A stretch of DNA of 18,161 bases, from assembly GCA_001801515.1 (NCBI GenBank), contig MGXX01000056.1:1-18161 (forward strand). Reading direction: 5' to 3'. The notes under the pieces were generated by a model. It was given only the letters and a program-made list of their open reading frames with translations. It was not told the origin of the DNA and searched no databases. Positions 7,249 to 14,605 of this stretch are shown here, piece after piece. Each line of letters starts with the position of its first letter. Position 1 is the first letter of the stretch. The position numbers and the translations under genes are program-made. This DNA is from Gammaproteobacteria bacterium RIFCSPHIGHO2_12_FULL_38_11. GTDB taxonomy: Bacteria; Pseudomonadota; Gammaproteobacteria; Coxiellales; Coxiellaceae.

Positions 7249-8922
7249 ATGTTAAGAAATCTTGGCCTATTTCAATTAGAATCTATATCTCTCGACAATT
7301 ATTTAGAAGTTGATCTATCTAAATATTCACTTGGGATAAATGAGATAGATGATTATTTTTTCAAATTAAATGATGATCAAAAAGTTGAATGGGTTGTATC
7401 GCGCGTATGCGACCATGCTAACGGAAGATTGGCTCGAAAAGGCTGTGATTCCATTGCTCGATGTCCTTTGCATGGCTGGACTCTTGATCTTGATAAGTTG
7501 CAATATATTAATGTCCAGGTTGAAAAGAAAAGATTGGATTTTAAACAAAATGACAATATTCTTTTCATTGAAAAGAATCAATTTTTTCTTCAAGTTCCAT
7601 CGCAATACAAAACATTTAATCCTAAGGAAATATCTGTTCGCTTTTTAGCGCACGCTTCTCTCGCTATTACCATAGACAACTTTACAATTGTCACAGACCC
7701 ATGGCTAATAGGGCCATGCTTTATGAGTGGATGGTGGCATAAAGTAATTCCTAAAGCAGATGTGATGGACATTATGATCAACGCAAATCTCATTTATATC
7801 TCTCATAATCATCCCGATCATATGCATATGGAAACTTTGCTTTACTTAAAAAACAAACGGCCTAATATTCCCATAATAGTTCCGCCTTTTTCGTCTGAAT
7901 CAGTTGTTAGACCTTTAAAAAGTTACGGTTTTACCAATATTATTTCTTTGCCATTTAATAATATATTTTTAGTAAATGAACGTAAAATATTACTTTCTAT
8001 TCTGAAGTCAGGAGATTTCCGGGATGATAGTGGGCTATTTTTTATGGCTGGAGAATTTAGCGGTCTACTGACAGTTGATGCCGCAGCTCTTAACCGTATG
8101 ATTTTACCAAAAAATATCGATTTCCTAGCCACTGCTTTTGCAGGAGGAGCATCAGGATATCCTTGGTGTTTTGATCATTATCCTATTGAACAACGACAAG
8201 AAATTAGCGATCAATCAAAGCGAGCGGTAATGAAACATGCTATGGATTATATAAAGATTACGCAACCCAAAAATTATATGCCCTATGCAGGATATTTTTC
8301 TGAAGAGGCAAGCCGAGATAATTTTATAAAAATAAACAATAAAAAAAACTCTGTTGATGATATTAAAAATTTACTTTTCAAAATCATTCCTGACATTCAT
8401 TTTATTGATCCAACTATAACTGATTTAGTACGATTTAATGCTGATGGGGCCATCTTAGAAAAAGAAAATATTAAACTTGATCCCCTTTATCAAATGGATC
8501 AATCGTATGTGGATTTATATTTAGAAAAAGAAATGGGGAGTGGTCGATGTTTTGATATCAAGCATGTCGCTGATTATTTTTTATCATGCAAATTTCATGA
8601 TGATTTGATTGTTTATTTGGTTCCTACTGATAGTGTGTTTGACTCTTCGCCGAATGGTCTAAAAATTGATTTTAGCAATACTGAAGTTATAGTAGACATT
8701 ATGAATAGTTCAGCTCTACAAGTTGATTATGAAATTAGCTCGCCTTTAAAGAAAAAAGTAATAAAAGTTAGACAAGATGCACTGTGGCTGGTTATTAAGA
8801 ATGCGCTTTCATGGGAAGAATTAAGCATAGGATTTCAATGTAGGATAGTACGTCGGCCGGATGTTTATAATTCAAAATTTTGGGATTATTTTACTAACAC
8901 CTATACTAATTTTAATAATTAG
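7249..8922 (+). CDS. Bacterial CMP-N-acetylneuraminate hydroxylase (CMAH) homologue
   Basis: 557 aa, collinear from end to end with vertebrate CMAH, which converts CMP-Neu5Ac to CMP-Neu5Gc by hydroxylating the N-acetyl group. The N-terminal Rieske [2Fe-2S] site is C54-x-H56 in VCDHANGRL and C72-x2-H75 in CPLHGWTLD. The metallo-beta-lactamase-like domain follows, with DPWLIGP (150-156), the GWWH stretch and ISHNHPDH (H186, H188, D190, H191). Other blocks remembered from animal CMAH are also present: FAGGASGYP, YMPYAGYF and, at the C-terminus, LSIGFQCRIVRRPDVY with FWDYF. No signal peptide, so cytosolic like CMP-sugars. An AGGAAG ribosome-binding site precedes the ATG. Animal CMAH takes electrons from cytochrome b5; no such partner is encoded nearby. 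The neighbouring CMP-nonulosonate operon suggests CMP-legionaminate or CMP-Neu5Ac as substrate (inference). Gene is intact and lies divergent to the operon across the IS remnant. Confidence 0.85.
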   Translation: MLRNLGLFQLESISLDNYLEVDLSKYSLGINEIDDYFFKLNDDQKVEWVVSRVCDHANGRLARKGCDSIARCPLHGWTLDLDKLQYINVQVEKKRLDFKQNDNILFIEKNQFFLQVPSQYKTFNPKEISVRFLAHASLAITIDNFTIVTDPWLIGPCFMSGWWHKVIPKADVMDIMINANLIYISHNHPDHMHMETLLYLKNKRPNIPIIVPPFSSESVVRPLKSYGFTNIISLPFNNIFLVNERKILLSILKSGDFRDDSGLFFMAGEFSGLLTVDAAALNRMILPKNIDFLATAFAGGASGYPWCFDHYPIEQRQEISDQSKRAVMKHAMDYIKITQPKNYMPYAGYFSEEASRDNFIKINNKKNSVDDIKNLLFKIIPDIHFIDPTITDLVRFNADGAILEKENIKLDPLYQMDQSYVDLYLEKEMGSGRCFDIKHVADYFLSCKFHDDLIVYLVPTDSVFDSSPNGLKIDFSNTEVIVDIMNSSALQVDYEISSPLKKKVIKVRQDALWLVIKNALSWEELSIGFQCRIVRRPDVYNSKFWDYFTNTYTNFNN

Positions 8923-9018
8923 TAATTATTCAGCAATTTACTACGGCCTACCTAATCGTGTGTGTATAGCCGATATGTTGTAGGCTGGGCATTATCAAAC
9001 CTGCGCTCATCGAAGAAC

Positions 9019-10110
9019 TCAGGGTAAATAGTTAGAATTTTTGTCATGTACAGAGGTTTTTTTCTTACCATTATTTTTCGGTATATCGGCTTGATACCAG
9101 TCTCTATACCACTCCACAAACCTTCTTACCCCCTCTTCCACCAACACCGTCGGTCTATATCCAAACTCCGTTTCCAAACGCGTCACATCCGCATTCGTTG
9201 ATAGCACATCACCTGCTTGTATTGGTAAAAAATTGTATTTCGCCTTTTTTCCTAACGCTTTTTCTAACGCACGAATATAATCTATCAACGATGTTGGGTT
9301 GTTATTTCCAATATTATATATACGATACGGCGCATAACTGGTTGCACAATCTGGATGATGACTATCCCATTTTGGATTCGGCATTGGAACACGATCTACT
9401 ACTCGCGCTACACCTTCAACAATATCATCGATATACGTAAAGTCACGCACCATGTTGCCGCTATTAAACACATTTATCGGTTTGTCTAACAGAATATTTT
9501 TAATAAACAAGAATAATGCCATGTCAGGCCGCCCCCAAGGGCCGTATACGGTAAAAAATCTTAATCCAGTGGTCGGTAATTTATACAAACTTGAGTAGGA
9601 ATGTGCCATAAGCTCATTAGCTTTTTTAGTCGCCGCATAGAGGGCCATTGGATGATCAGCCGAATCGCTTTCATTAAAAGGCTGCTTCGTCTGCCCGCCA
9701 TAGACAGAACTCGATGAAGCATAAACCAGGTGCTCTACTTGAGAATGTCTGCAGCCCTCTAAAATATTTAAAAATCCTTGAATATTAGAATTAATATAAA
9801 TCTGCGGATTTTGTATGGAATAACGAACTCCTGCTTGTGCAGCGAGATTAATAACGCAATCAAACTGATATTTTGAAAAGATATTTTCTATGGTTTCTCG
9901 ATCCGATAAATCCGCAAATTCAAATATGAAATTAGCTTGTGCTTGCAATCGTGCAAGACGAACTTTTTTTAAATTCACATCATAATAATCATTGAGATTG
10001 TCAAGTCCAGTCACCGTGTGATTACGCGATAATAATTTTTCAGCAACGTGATAACCAATGAAACCCGCACATCCAGTGACTAGGATTTTTTTTGGTGCTA
10101 CGCTATTCAT
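9019..10110 (-). CDS. UDP-glucuronate 4-epimerase-type NAD-dependent epimerase
   Basis: Extended SDR that likely interconverts UDP-glucuronate and UDP-galacturonate for the glycan. From ATG 10110 (363 aa): NAD motif [13 protein letters not shown] (13-19 for GxxGxxG), then [14 protein letters not shown], a phrase typical of UDP-GlcA 4-epimerases, SSSSVYG (about 132-138) and Y158/K162 in [22 protein letters not shown] is the substrate loop. In-frame ATGs at 10131 (AGGA eight bases upstream) and 10140 are alternatives. ATG 10110 best fits the family N-terminus and overlaps the stop of a small upstream frame (ATGAATAG), so coupling is possible. About 20 hydrophilic residues after the WYRDWY helix look like a non-conserved tail. 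Convergent with the CMAH homologue. UDP-Glc/GlcNAc 4-epimerase activity is less likely. Confidence 0.82.
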   Translation of the reverse strand: MNSVAPKKILVTGCAGFIGYHVAEKLLSRNHTVTGLDNLNDYYDVNLKKVRLARLQAQANFIFEFADLSDRETIENIFSKYQFDCVINLAAQAGVRYSIQNPQIYINSNIQGFLNILEGCRHSQVEHLVYASSSSVYGGQTKQPFNESDSADHPMALYAATKKANELMAHSYSSLYKLPTTGLRFFTVYGPWGRPDMALFLFIKNILLDKPINVFNSGNMVRDFTYIDDIVEGVARVVDRVPMPNPKWDSHHPDCATSYAPYRIYNIGNNNPTSLIDYIRALEKALGKKAKYNFLPIQAGDVLSTNADVTRLETEFGYRPTVLVEEGVRRFVEWYRDWYQADIPKNNGKKKTSVHDKNSNYLP

Positions 10111-10240
10111 ATACAAATACAACCGTCCCATTGAGCGCATCCTGAATCCAGCTTTCGCCTTCTAACCTGGATTTGCTTAATGGAATTTCAAATTGCATGA
10201 TAAGCGAATCTTGAGTTTTGGAGATCAGTGATGCTGACAT
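10103..10240 (-). CDS. Small ORF (45 aa), possibly a truncated transposase N-terminus
   Basis: ATG at 10240 has GGAAAG about six bases upstream. The product begins [20 protein letters not shown] and ends ..[12 protein letters not shown]. The [18 protein letters not shown] pattern recalls the first residues of some ISKra4-like transposases, but this is memory-level resemblance only. It overlaps the epimerase start by 8 bp, so it may act as a leader that couples translation, or be a decayed insertion fragment. Function unknown. The stretch 10241-10389 holds no other recognisable gene. Confidence 0.3.
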   Translation of the reverse strand: MSASLISKTQDSLIMQFEIPLSKSRLEGESWIQDALNGTVVFVYE

Positions 10241-10270
10241 TAATTTCTTTCCATAAAAATATTGTTATTT

Positions 10271-10298
10271 ACTATACACAAATTATACATTTATTCAA
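10271..10298 (-). promoter_or_regulatory. Candidate promoter for small ORF / epimerase
   Basis: On the minus strand TTGAAT (10298-10293) is separated by 16 bp from TATAGT (10276-10271). The -10 matches 5 of 6 and the -35 matches 4 of 6. The predicted start would be about 25 bp before the small-ORF ATG at 10240 in a very AT-rich stretch. Confidence 0.4.
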
Positions 10299-10389
10299 AG
10301 TCATCCCTTGTAGGGCGAATTGTCGAGTCAGAAGCCAGCATGACTGCTAACCCCGCCCAGAACGGAACAAGACAGTTTCCCATCATTCG

Positions 10390-11427
10390 TCAGGTCCTTT
10401 CAAGTAATCTATTCTTTTCCTTCTCAAGAATGCCGGAAGAATACGCCTGATCGATTAGTTTCATGACCTCAAAAGCATCATAACTTGTCCCATGTATTAT
10501 GGAAGATTCGCCCTGTATTGCTTTAATAAATTCCTCTAATTCAATATCCCAGGATGGATCCGATTCAAAATACGTGATTGTCTCTTGGGGTTTTCCCATT
10601 GCAAAACTTATGTTTTCGAGTTCCTTGCGTCCCACAATCAGTGTTTCAGGTGTATAACTTCGCGTGGTGGAAAGTATACCATCAAGAATAATGTGCCCTT
10701 TTTCAAACGTCATTTCCAACAAAAACTTATGTTTCCACTGATTTGCAGAAGAATGTAAGGTCGCAATGATATCTTGGCTAGATCTTAAAGTTAAGAAGGC
10801 ATTATCTTCAAATTCGATATCCCAATATGATCTCGTTAAACAACTACTGAGGCACTGAAATTCATCATTTGTAAAATATCGAAAAAGATCCAACATGTGA
10901 ATACCCTGGTCAAGCAATATCCCTCCTCCAGAATACTGCTTGTAATTTCTCCAGTTTTTTTGAAAATCAATGCTTCCAGCTTTTCCATAAATCCCACGCA
11001 TCCAAAGAAGCTTGCCGAGGGAGCCGGCATCTATTATTTTTTTTGCCTCCATCACAGAGTAATGATATCGATGGTTAAATCCATACTTTAATATCTTATT
11101 GGACGCTTTCTCTGCTTGCATGACCTGAAGTATTTCTTCTGCAACAATTGCAGGTGGTTTCTCACAAAAAACATGTTTACCAGTATTTAATGCGCGGATG
11201 ACATATTCCGATGAAATTTTCGCATAGGCTGATGCAATAATTGCATCAACTCCACTTTCTAATAATTCTTGATAAGAATGACACTTTCTTATTTGTTTAT
11301 CAGGATGATCAAAAGGGGCTACATCATAAATTGAGATGAGCTCAGCCCGATTGGATGATCGGATTGCATTCTCTCTGATTTTTCCAATCTTACCATAACC
11401 GGCAATTCCTATTTTTATTTTTTCCAT
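10390..11427 (-). CDS. Gfo/Idh/MocA-family oxidoreductase (second copy)
   Basis: 345 aa, full family length, cytoplasmic NAD(P)-dependent sugar oxidoreductase. IKIGIAGYGKIGKIR gives GxGxxG at 10-15, CEKPP has EKP at 89-91, and SGGGILLDQGIHMLDLF supplies Asp173 and His177 of the active-site region. It is only distantly similar to the leg-operon family member and is not a duplicate. It stands alone on the minus strand, divergent from the 2-hydroxyacid dehydrogenase with a 132-bp gap that probably holds both promoters; TATAAC (complement of 11466-11471) is a possible -10 for this gene. The substrate is unknown; oxidation of a nucleotide-sugar C3 or reduction of a keto sugar are common roles for relatives in glycan loci. 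Confidence 0.84.
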   Translation of the reverse strand: MEKIKIGIAGYGKIGKIRENAIRSSNRAELISIYDVAPFDHPDKQIRKCHSYQELLESGVDAIIASAYAKISSEYVIRALNTGKHVFCEKPPAIVAEEILQVMQAEKASNKILKYGFNHRYHYSVMEAKKIIDAGSLGKLLWMRGIYGKAGSIDFQKNWRNYKQYSGGGILLDQGIHMLDLFRYFTNDEFQCLSSCLTRSYWDIEFEDNAFLTLRSSQDIIATLHSSANQWKHKFLLEMTFEKGHIILDGILSTTRSYTPETLIVGRKELENISFAMGKPQETITYFESDPSWDIELEEFIKAIQGESSIIHGTSYDAFEVMKLIDQAYSSGILEKEKNRLLERT

Positions 11428-11559
11428 ATTCTATTCCATCCATTACTAGAATTTCATTGCTGTGTTATACTTTCGCATCTTGAAACGCTTCGAGTATAGA
11501 GGCATCATTGTAACGTCTTACGATAATTGTGAATAGTATCTTTCAGAGGGTAGATTAGT

Positions 11560-12519
11560 ATGTATGATAACGATCGTATTGCAGTCACCTCTCGTTCATT
11601 TTCTAAAAATACGATGCTAAGAAATGCATTATTGGAAAAATATTCGCATGTTAAATTTAATGATAATGATTTAGCGCTATCCAATCAAGAATTAGTTGAT
11701 TTTTTAAAAAATACAACAAAAGTTATTGCTGGTTTAGAAATATTTAGCGATGAGATATTATCGCAATTATCTGATCTTAAAGTAATATCACGATTTGGAG
11801 TGGGATTAGACGGGATCGATTTTGACGCGCTAAAATGTCATCGTATAAAATTAGCAGTAACACCAGGCATTAATCGTCTTGCTGTTGCAGAGCTTACACT
11901 ATCTTTGATGCTAATGTTGATTAGACGTTCGTTTTTTTCATCTCTTACTTTGAAAAACTATCAGTGGAAGAAAATTCCTGGTGAGCAACTTTCGCATAAG
12001 ACTATAGGGATTATTGGTGCGAATTATGTTGGTCAGGAGGTAGTACGATTACTAAGGCCATTTGAATGTAAAATTTTAATCTACGATATCGCAGATTTAT
12101 CGCACTTTTGCAAAACATCAAATTGTAAACAGATTGATTTTGATACATTAATCCAAGAATCTGATATTATTTCTTTACATGTGCCAGCAACAAAAAAAAC
12201 ACACCACATGATCAATACTGATACATTATTAAAAATGAAAAAAACGGCTTTTTTAATCAACACCTCCCGTGGATCGATTGTAGATCAAATTGCTTTAAAA
12301 CATGCTTTAGTCAATAATGAAATTGCGGGAGCAGCGTTAGACGTTTTCGAAGAAGAACCTCTTACTGACCATGAATTGATATCATTACCCCATCTTATTC
12401 CAATGCCACACATTGCTGGTAATACAGTCGAATCAGAATTGGCTATGGGATACGCAGCCATAGCTGGATTGGAAAATGCAGAAATACCTGCGGACTTAAA
12501 GGTGAGTAGACCCACGTAA
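11560..12519 (+). CDS. D-isomer-specific 2-hydroxyacid dehydrogenase (PGDH-like)
   Basis: 319 aa of the D-3-phosphoglycerate dehydrogenase/D-lactate dehydrogenase family. Catalytic residues are in place: Arg237 in NTSRGSIVD, Glu266 in DVFEEEP (29 residues later, as in SerA) and His284 in MPHIAGNT. SRFGVGLDGID and TPGINRLAVAELT are family blocks. The dinucleotide loop reads GANYVG (153-158) instead of the usual GxGxxG, a deviation that may weaken or alter cofactor binding. AGAGGG lies nine bases before the ATG. The last residues (ADLKVSRPT) run into a decayed acyltransferase whose reading frame overlaps the stop, so the C-terminus may have been reshaped by a deletion. Relatives occur in nonulosonate and O-antigen clusters next to NeuD-like acyltransferases; the substrate is not known. 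Confidence 0.82.
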   Translation: MYDNDRIAVTSRSFSKNTMLRNALLEKYSHVKFNDNDLALSNQELVDFLKNTTKVIAGLEIFSDEILSQLSDLKVISRFGVGLDGIDFDALKCHRIKLAVTPGINRLAVAELTLSLMLMLIRRSFFSSLTLKNYQWKKIPGEQLSHKTIGIIGANYVGQEVVRLLRPFECKILIYDIADLSHFCKTSNCKQIDFDTLIQESDIISLHVPATKKTHHMINTDTLLKMKKTAFLINTSRGSIVDQIALKHALVNNEIAGAALDVFEEEPLTDHELISLPHLIPMPHIAGNTVESELAMGYAAIAGLENAEIPADLKVSRPT

Positions 12520-12756
12520 TACATCTGCTTCCGTGGACCATGATTGCAATATTGGTAACCATGTTCATGTTGCACCAGTGTAGTATTATCAGGTAACGTA
12601 GCGATTGGTGATTATACACATATTGGTACCGGTGCAAATATTATCCAAGGTGTTAAAATTGGTAAAAATGTGTTGATTGCAGCCGGGGCAGTTGTTGTGA
12701 CAAATATATCTGATAGTATACGAGTTGCCGGAGTATCTGCAAAAAAGATCGAGTAG
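12518..12756 (+). pseudogene. Frameshifted, 5'-truncated NeuD/PglD-like acyltransferase
   Basis: C-terminal part of a hexapeptide-repeat sugar acyltransferase. The first frame gives NTSASVDHDCNIGNHVHVAP, with the VDHDC block that holds the catalytic His in PglD/NeuD relatives. One base is missing at 12578-12579 (CCAGT where CCAGGT would restore it). The frame then continues as VVLSGNVAIGDYTHIGTGAN, ..QGVKIGKNVLIAAGAVVV and ends ..GVSAKKIE-TAG at 12756. The N-terminal domain is absent; the fragment starts at the stop of the hydroxyacid dehydrogenase. Probably once cotranscribed with that gene. It is not the missing part of the minus-strand remnant at 4920-5088, since both keep the same C-terminal region with different sequence. 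Confidence 0.8.
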
Positions 12757-12774
12757 CAATGAAAATTCACAAGG

Positions 12775-13755
12775 ATGCTGGAATTGTCTAGTTTTATAAA
12801 TAATCACTATACCATCAGTTATGTTTCCACCAGAAATGAATGGGAAACGTATTTTAAGGGAGCTGAATTTGGTAATTTGCTTCAATGTTGGATTTGGGGT
12901 GAGGCTAAGAAAAAAAATGAAAAATGGAAAATATATCGTGGAATTATCAAAAAAAATAACGAACCCATCGCCATTTGCCAATGGATGGAAAAATCAATTT
13001 TTGGTCTGCTTTCTATTATAAGAGTTAACCGTGGACCAATATGGCTAAATAGAACTGTGGCACAGGAAGATAAAGTGTGCTCTTATCGATTATTGGGAAG
13101 AAAATTCTCGATATTGAACCGCAAGATACTGATTATAGCCCCGGCCTTATCTGACGATGAAGAAAATAGAATTTTTTTAAAAATGGAAAAATTCTTTAAA
13201 AGAAAAAGGGTAAAAGGATGGAAATCGGCATTGATTAATCTCGATAGAACAGAAGAAGAGATAAAAATGTCATTGAGGGGCAGATTAAGAAATTATATAA
13301 AAAATTCTGAAAAACTTAATTATAATTTTGAAGTGTCTGATAAAAAAGATGATATTGAAAGTATTATTAAAAAATATATTTGTATGCAAAAAGAGAAAAC
13401 GTTTGATGGTGTAAGTGCTGACCTAATGAGATCCATGTATGAGGCATCAAATAATAATGGCAATGTGTTTGTTGTTCGAATAATAGATGACAACACACAA
13501 ATACTTGCTGAAAAATTATTAGTCGTCCATGGAAAACAATGTACCCCATTAATCGCGTGGGCGAGCGAAACTGGAGAAAAATCACATGCGATGCATTTTC
13601 TTGTTTGGAAGACGTTGCTCTATTTAAAACAGCGGGATATTGCGTATTATGATGTTGGGGGATATAACGAAAATGAACGCCCTTCTGTTTGTCACTTTAA
13701 AAGGGGATTTCGAGGAGAAGAATATTGTTTAGTGGGAGAGTACATTCATTTTTAA
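12775..13755 (+). CDS. FemAB/FemX-like GNAT-fold acyltransferase
   Basis: 326 aa. NLLQCWIWGEAKKK (34-47) corresponds to the LQs..WgevK motif of FemAB-like proteins. LRGRLRNYIKNSEKLNY (about 167-183) matches the basic helix before the second GNAT-like domain, and the C-terminus has YYDVGGYNE..SVCHFKRGFRGE (about 292-317), the DfgG..gl..FK.gFgG signature. FemAB enzymes transfer amino acids from aminoacyl-tRNA to peptidoglycan; relatives in polysaccharide loci are thought to acylate amino sugars, which is the likely role here. No membrane segment or signal is seen. ATG 12775 has AAGG directly against it, which is poor spacing; TTG 12784 (AAGGA eight bases upstream) is an alternative. The gene lies just after the acyltransferase pseudogene, possibly compensating for the lost N-acylation (speculative). 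Confidence 0.72.
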   Translation: MLELSSFINNHYTISYVSTRNEWETYFKGAEFGNLLQCWIWGEAKKKNEKWKIYRGIIKKNNEPIAICQWMEKSIFGLLSIIRVNRGPIWLNRTVAQEDKVCSYRLLGRKFSILNRKILIIAPALSDDEENRIFLKMEKFFKRKRVKGWKSALINLDRTEEEIKMSLRGRLRNYIKNSEKLNYNFEVSDKKDDIESIIKKYICMQKEKTFDGVSADLMRSMYEASNNNGNVFVVRIIDDNTQILAEKLLVVHGKQCTPLIAWASETGEKSHAMHFLVWKTLLYLKQRDIAYYDVGGYNENERPSVCHFKRGFRGEEYCLVGEYIHF

Positions 13756-13762
13756 ATTATAA

Positions 13763-13824
13763 AATAACCAGAGTATTAGGTAAGCGCAAAATATCTATTG
13801 CGCTTACCTAATACTCTGGTTATT
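13763..13824. repeat. Perfect 27-bp inverted repeat (large hairpin)
   Basis: Left arm 13763-13789 begins AATAACCAGAGTATTAGGTA; right arm 13798-13824 is its exact reverse complement, with an 8-base loop AATATCTA. All 27 pairs match. It lies 8 bp after the FemAB-like stop. There is no U-run behind either arm, so it is not a standard intrinsic terminator, although an RNA stem of this size could stall polymerase or protect the mRNA end. Confidence 0.92.
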
Positions 13825-13869
13825 CCAAAAAATTGGGAACAATTTATTAGCCGGGATCCAGGACATTTA

Positions 13870-13924
13870 CAGTATTGCCTAAGAAAATCTGATTGAATTT
13901 AATCATTTTTCTTAGGTAATACTG
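13870..13924. repeat. 18-bp near-perfect inverted repeat with inner stem
   Basis: CAGTATTGCCTAAGAAAA (13870-13887) pairs with TTTTCTTAGGTAATACTG (13907-13924); the single non-Watson-Crick position is a G-T wobble in one strand's RNA. An inner TGATT/AATCA stem closes the loop. It ends about 20 bases before the methyltransferase GTG, so it could influence that gene's expression. Together with the preceding hairpin it fills most of the 190-bp gap at 13756-13945. Confidence 0.85.
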
Positions 13925-13945
13925 ACGTTAAAATAGGAATTTAAA

Positions 13946-14602
13946 GTGAGAATTGCAAAAATATTTTTTCACTATGTTATCAACGCATTACATAGACCAA
14001 AAAGAATTTTTCAGGTAATAAAAAATGCTTTTGTAGATTTAAAATTTGGCGGGAAATATTTGGGTATTTCATTACAAAATTTCAATGAAGAAAATGGCTA
14101 TATTAATACGGGCAGTTCGGAGTATGACTGCCTAGACATTTTATTTTCAAAAGTTGATATTACTGAACGTGACATCATTATTGATTTGGGTTGCGGAAAG
14201 GGAAGAGTAATTAATTGGTTTTTAAATAAAAACATAAAAAATAAAATTTTGGGAATCGAAGTGTATCCTGAGATTGCTGATTTTACCCGTAATAGATTAA
14301 AAAAATATAAGCAGGTTGAAATACTTACAGGCTGTGTGGGAGAAAACATTAACTTAATTAAACAGGGCACCATTTTTTATTTATATCATCCATTTCGGGA
14401 AAGATTAATGAAAAATTTTTCAGATCAGGTATTGGCGCTGATAAATTCTAAAGTGTATCACGATAAACTTAGGCCATTAATTGTTTATCATAACTCATGT
14501 TATTTGCATATTTTTGAAAAAGATCCCCGTTGGAAAACTCAAAAACTGGGTCGAATTGGTGAACATGAGTCTGCAATTATTTATCCAACTTATGGGGCAT
14601 AA
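13946..14602 (+). CDS. Class I SAM-dependent methyltransferase-like protein
   Basis: 218 aa. IIIDLGCGKGRVINWF (77-92) is motif I of Rossmann-fold methyltransferases (D80-LGCGKG), and ILGIEVYPEIADFTR supplies the acidic residue (E105) that binds the SAM ribose. IFYLYHPF (143-150) occupies the motif IV position. The start is GTG 13946 with AGGA nine bases upstream. The N-terminal 40 residues are basic and partly hydrophobic and could associate with the membrane, but no clear helix spans it. First gene of a tight three-gene run (gaps 3 bp and -4 bp) with the PLP enzyme and the glycosyltransferase. It probably O- or N-methylates a sugar of the glycan; the acceptor is unknown. Confidence 0.75.
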   Translation: MRIAKIFFHYVINALHRPKRIFQVIKNAFVDLKFGGKYLGISLQNFNEENGYINTGSSEYDCLDILFSKVDITERDIIIDLGCGKGRVINWFLNKNIKNKILGIEVYPEIADFTRNRLKKYKQVEILTGCVGENINLIKQGTIFYLYHPFRERLMKNFSDQVLALINSKVYHDKLRPLIVYHNSCYLHIFEKDPRWKTQKLGRIGEHESAIIYPTYGA

Positions 14603-14605
14603 GAA

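Noticed and set aside
8923..9018. Bidirectional terminator between the convergent CMAH-like and epimerase genes
   Set aside because: Only a weak GCCTAC/GTAGGC pair with a long loop is seen and no T-tract follows, so nothing is called in this gap.
12759..12791. Ten-codon ORF beginning MKIHKD before the FemAB-like gene
   Set aside because: Too short and out of frame with its neighbours; it could be the relic of a deleted gene start but cannot be supported.
13763..13824. Rho-independent terminator
   Set aside because: The stem is strong but not GC-rich, and no T-run follows on either strand.
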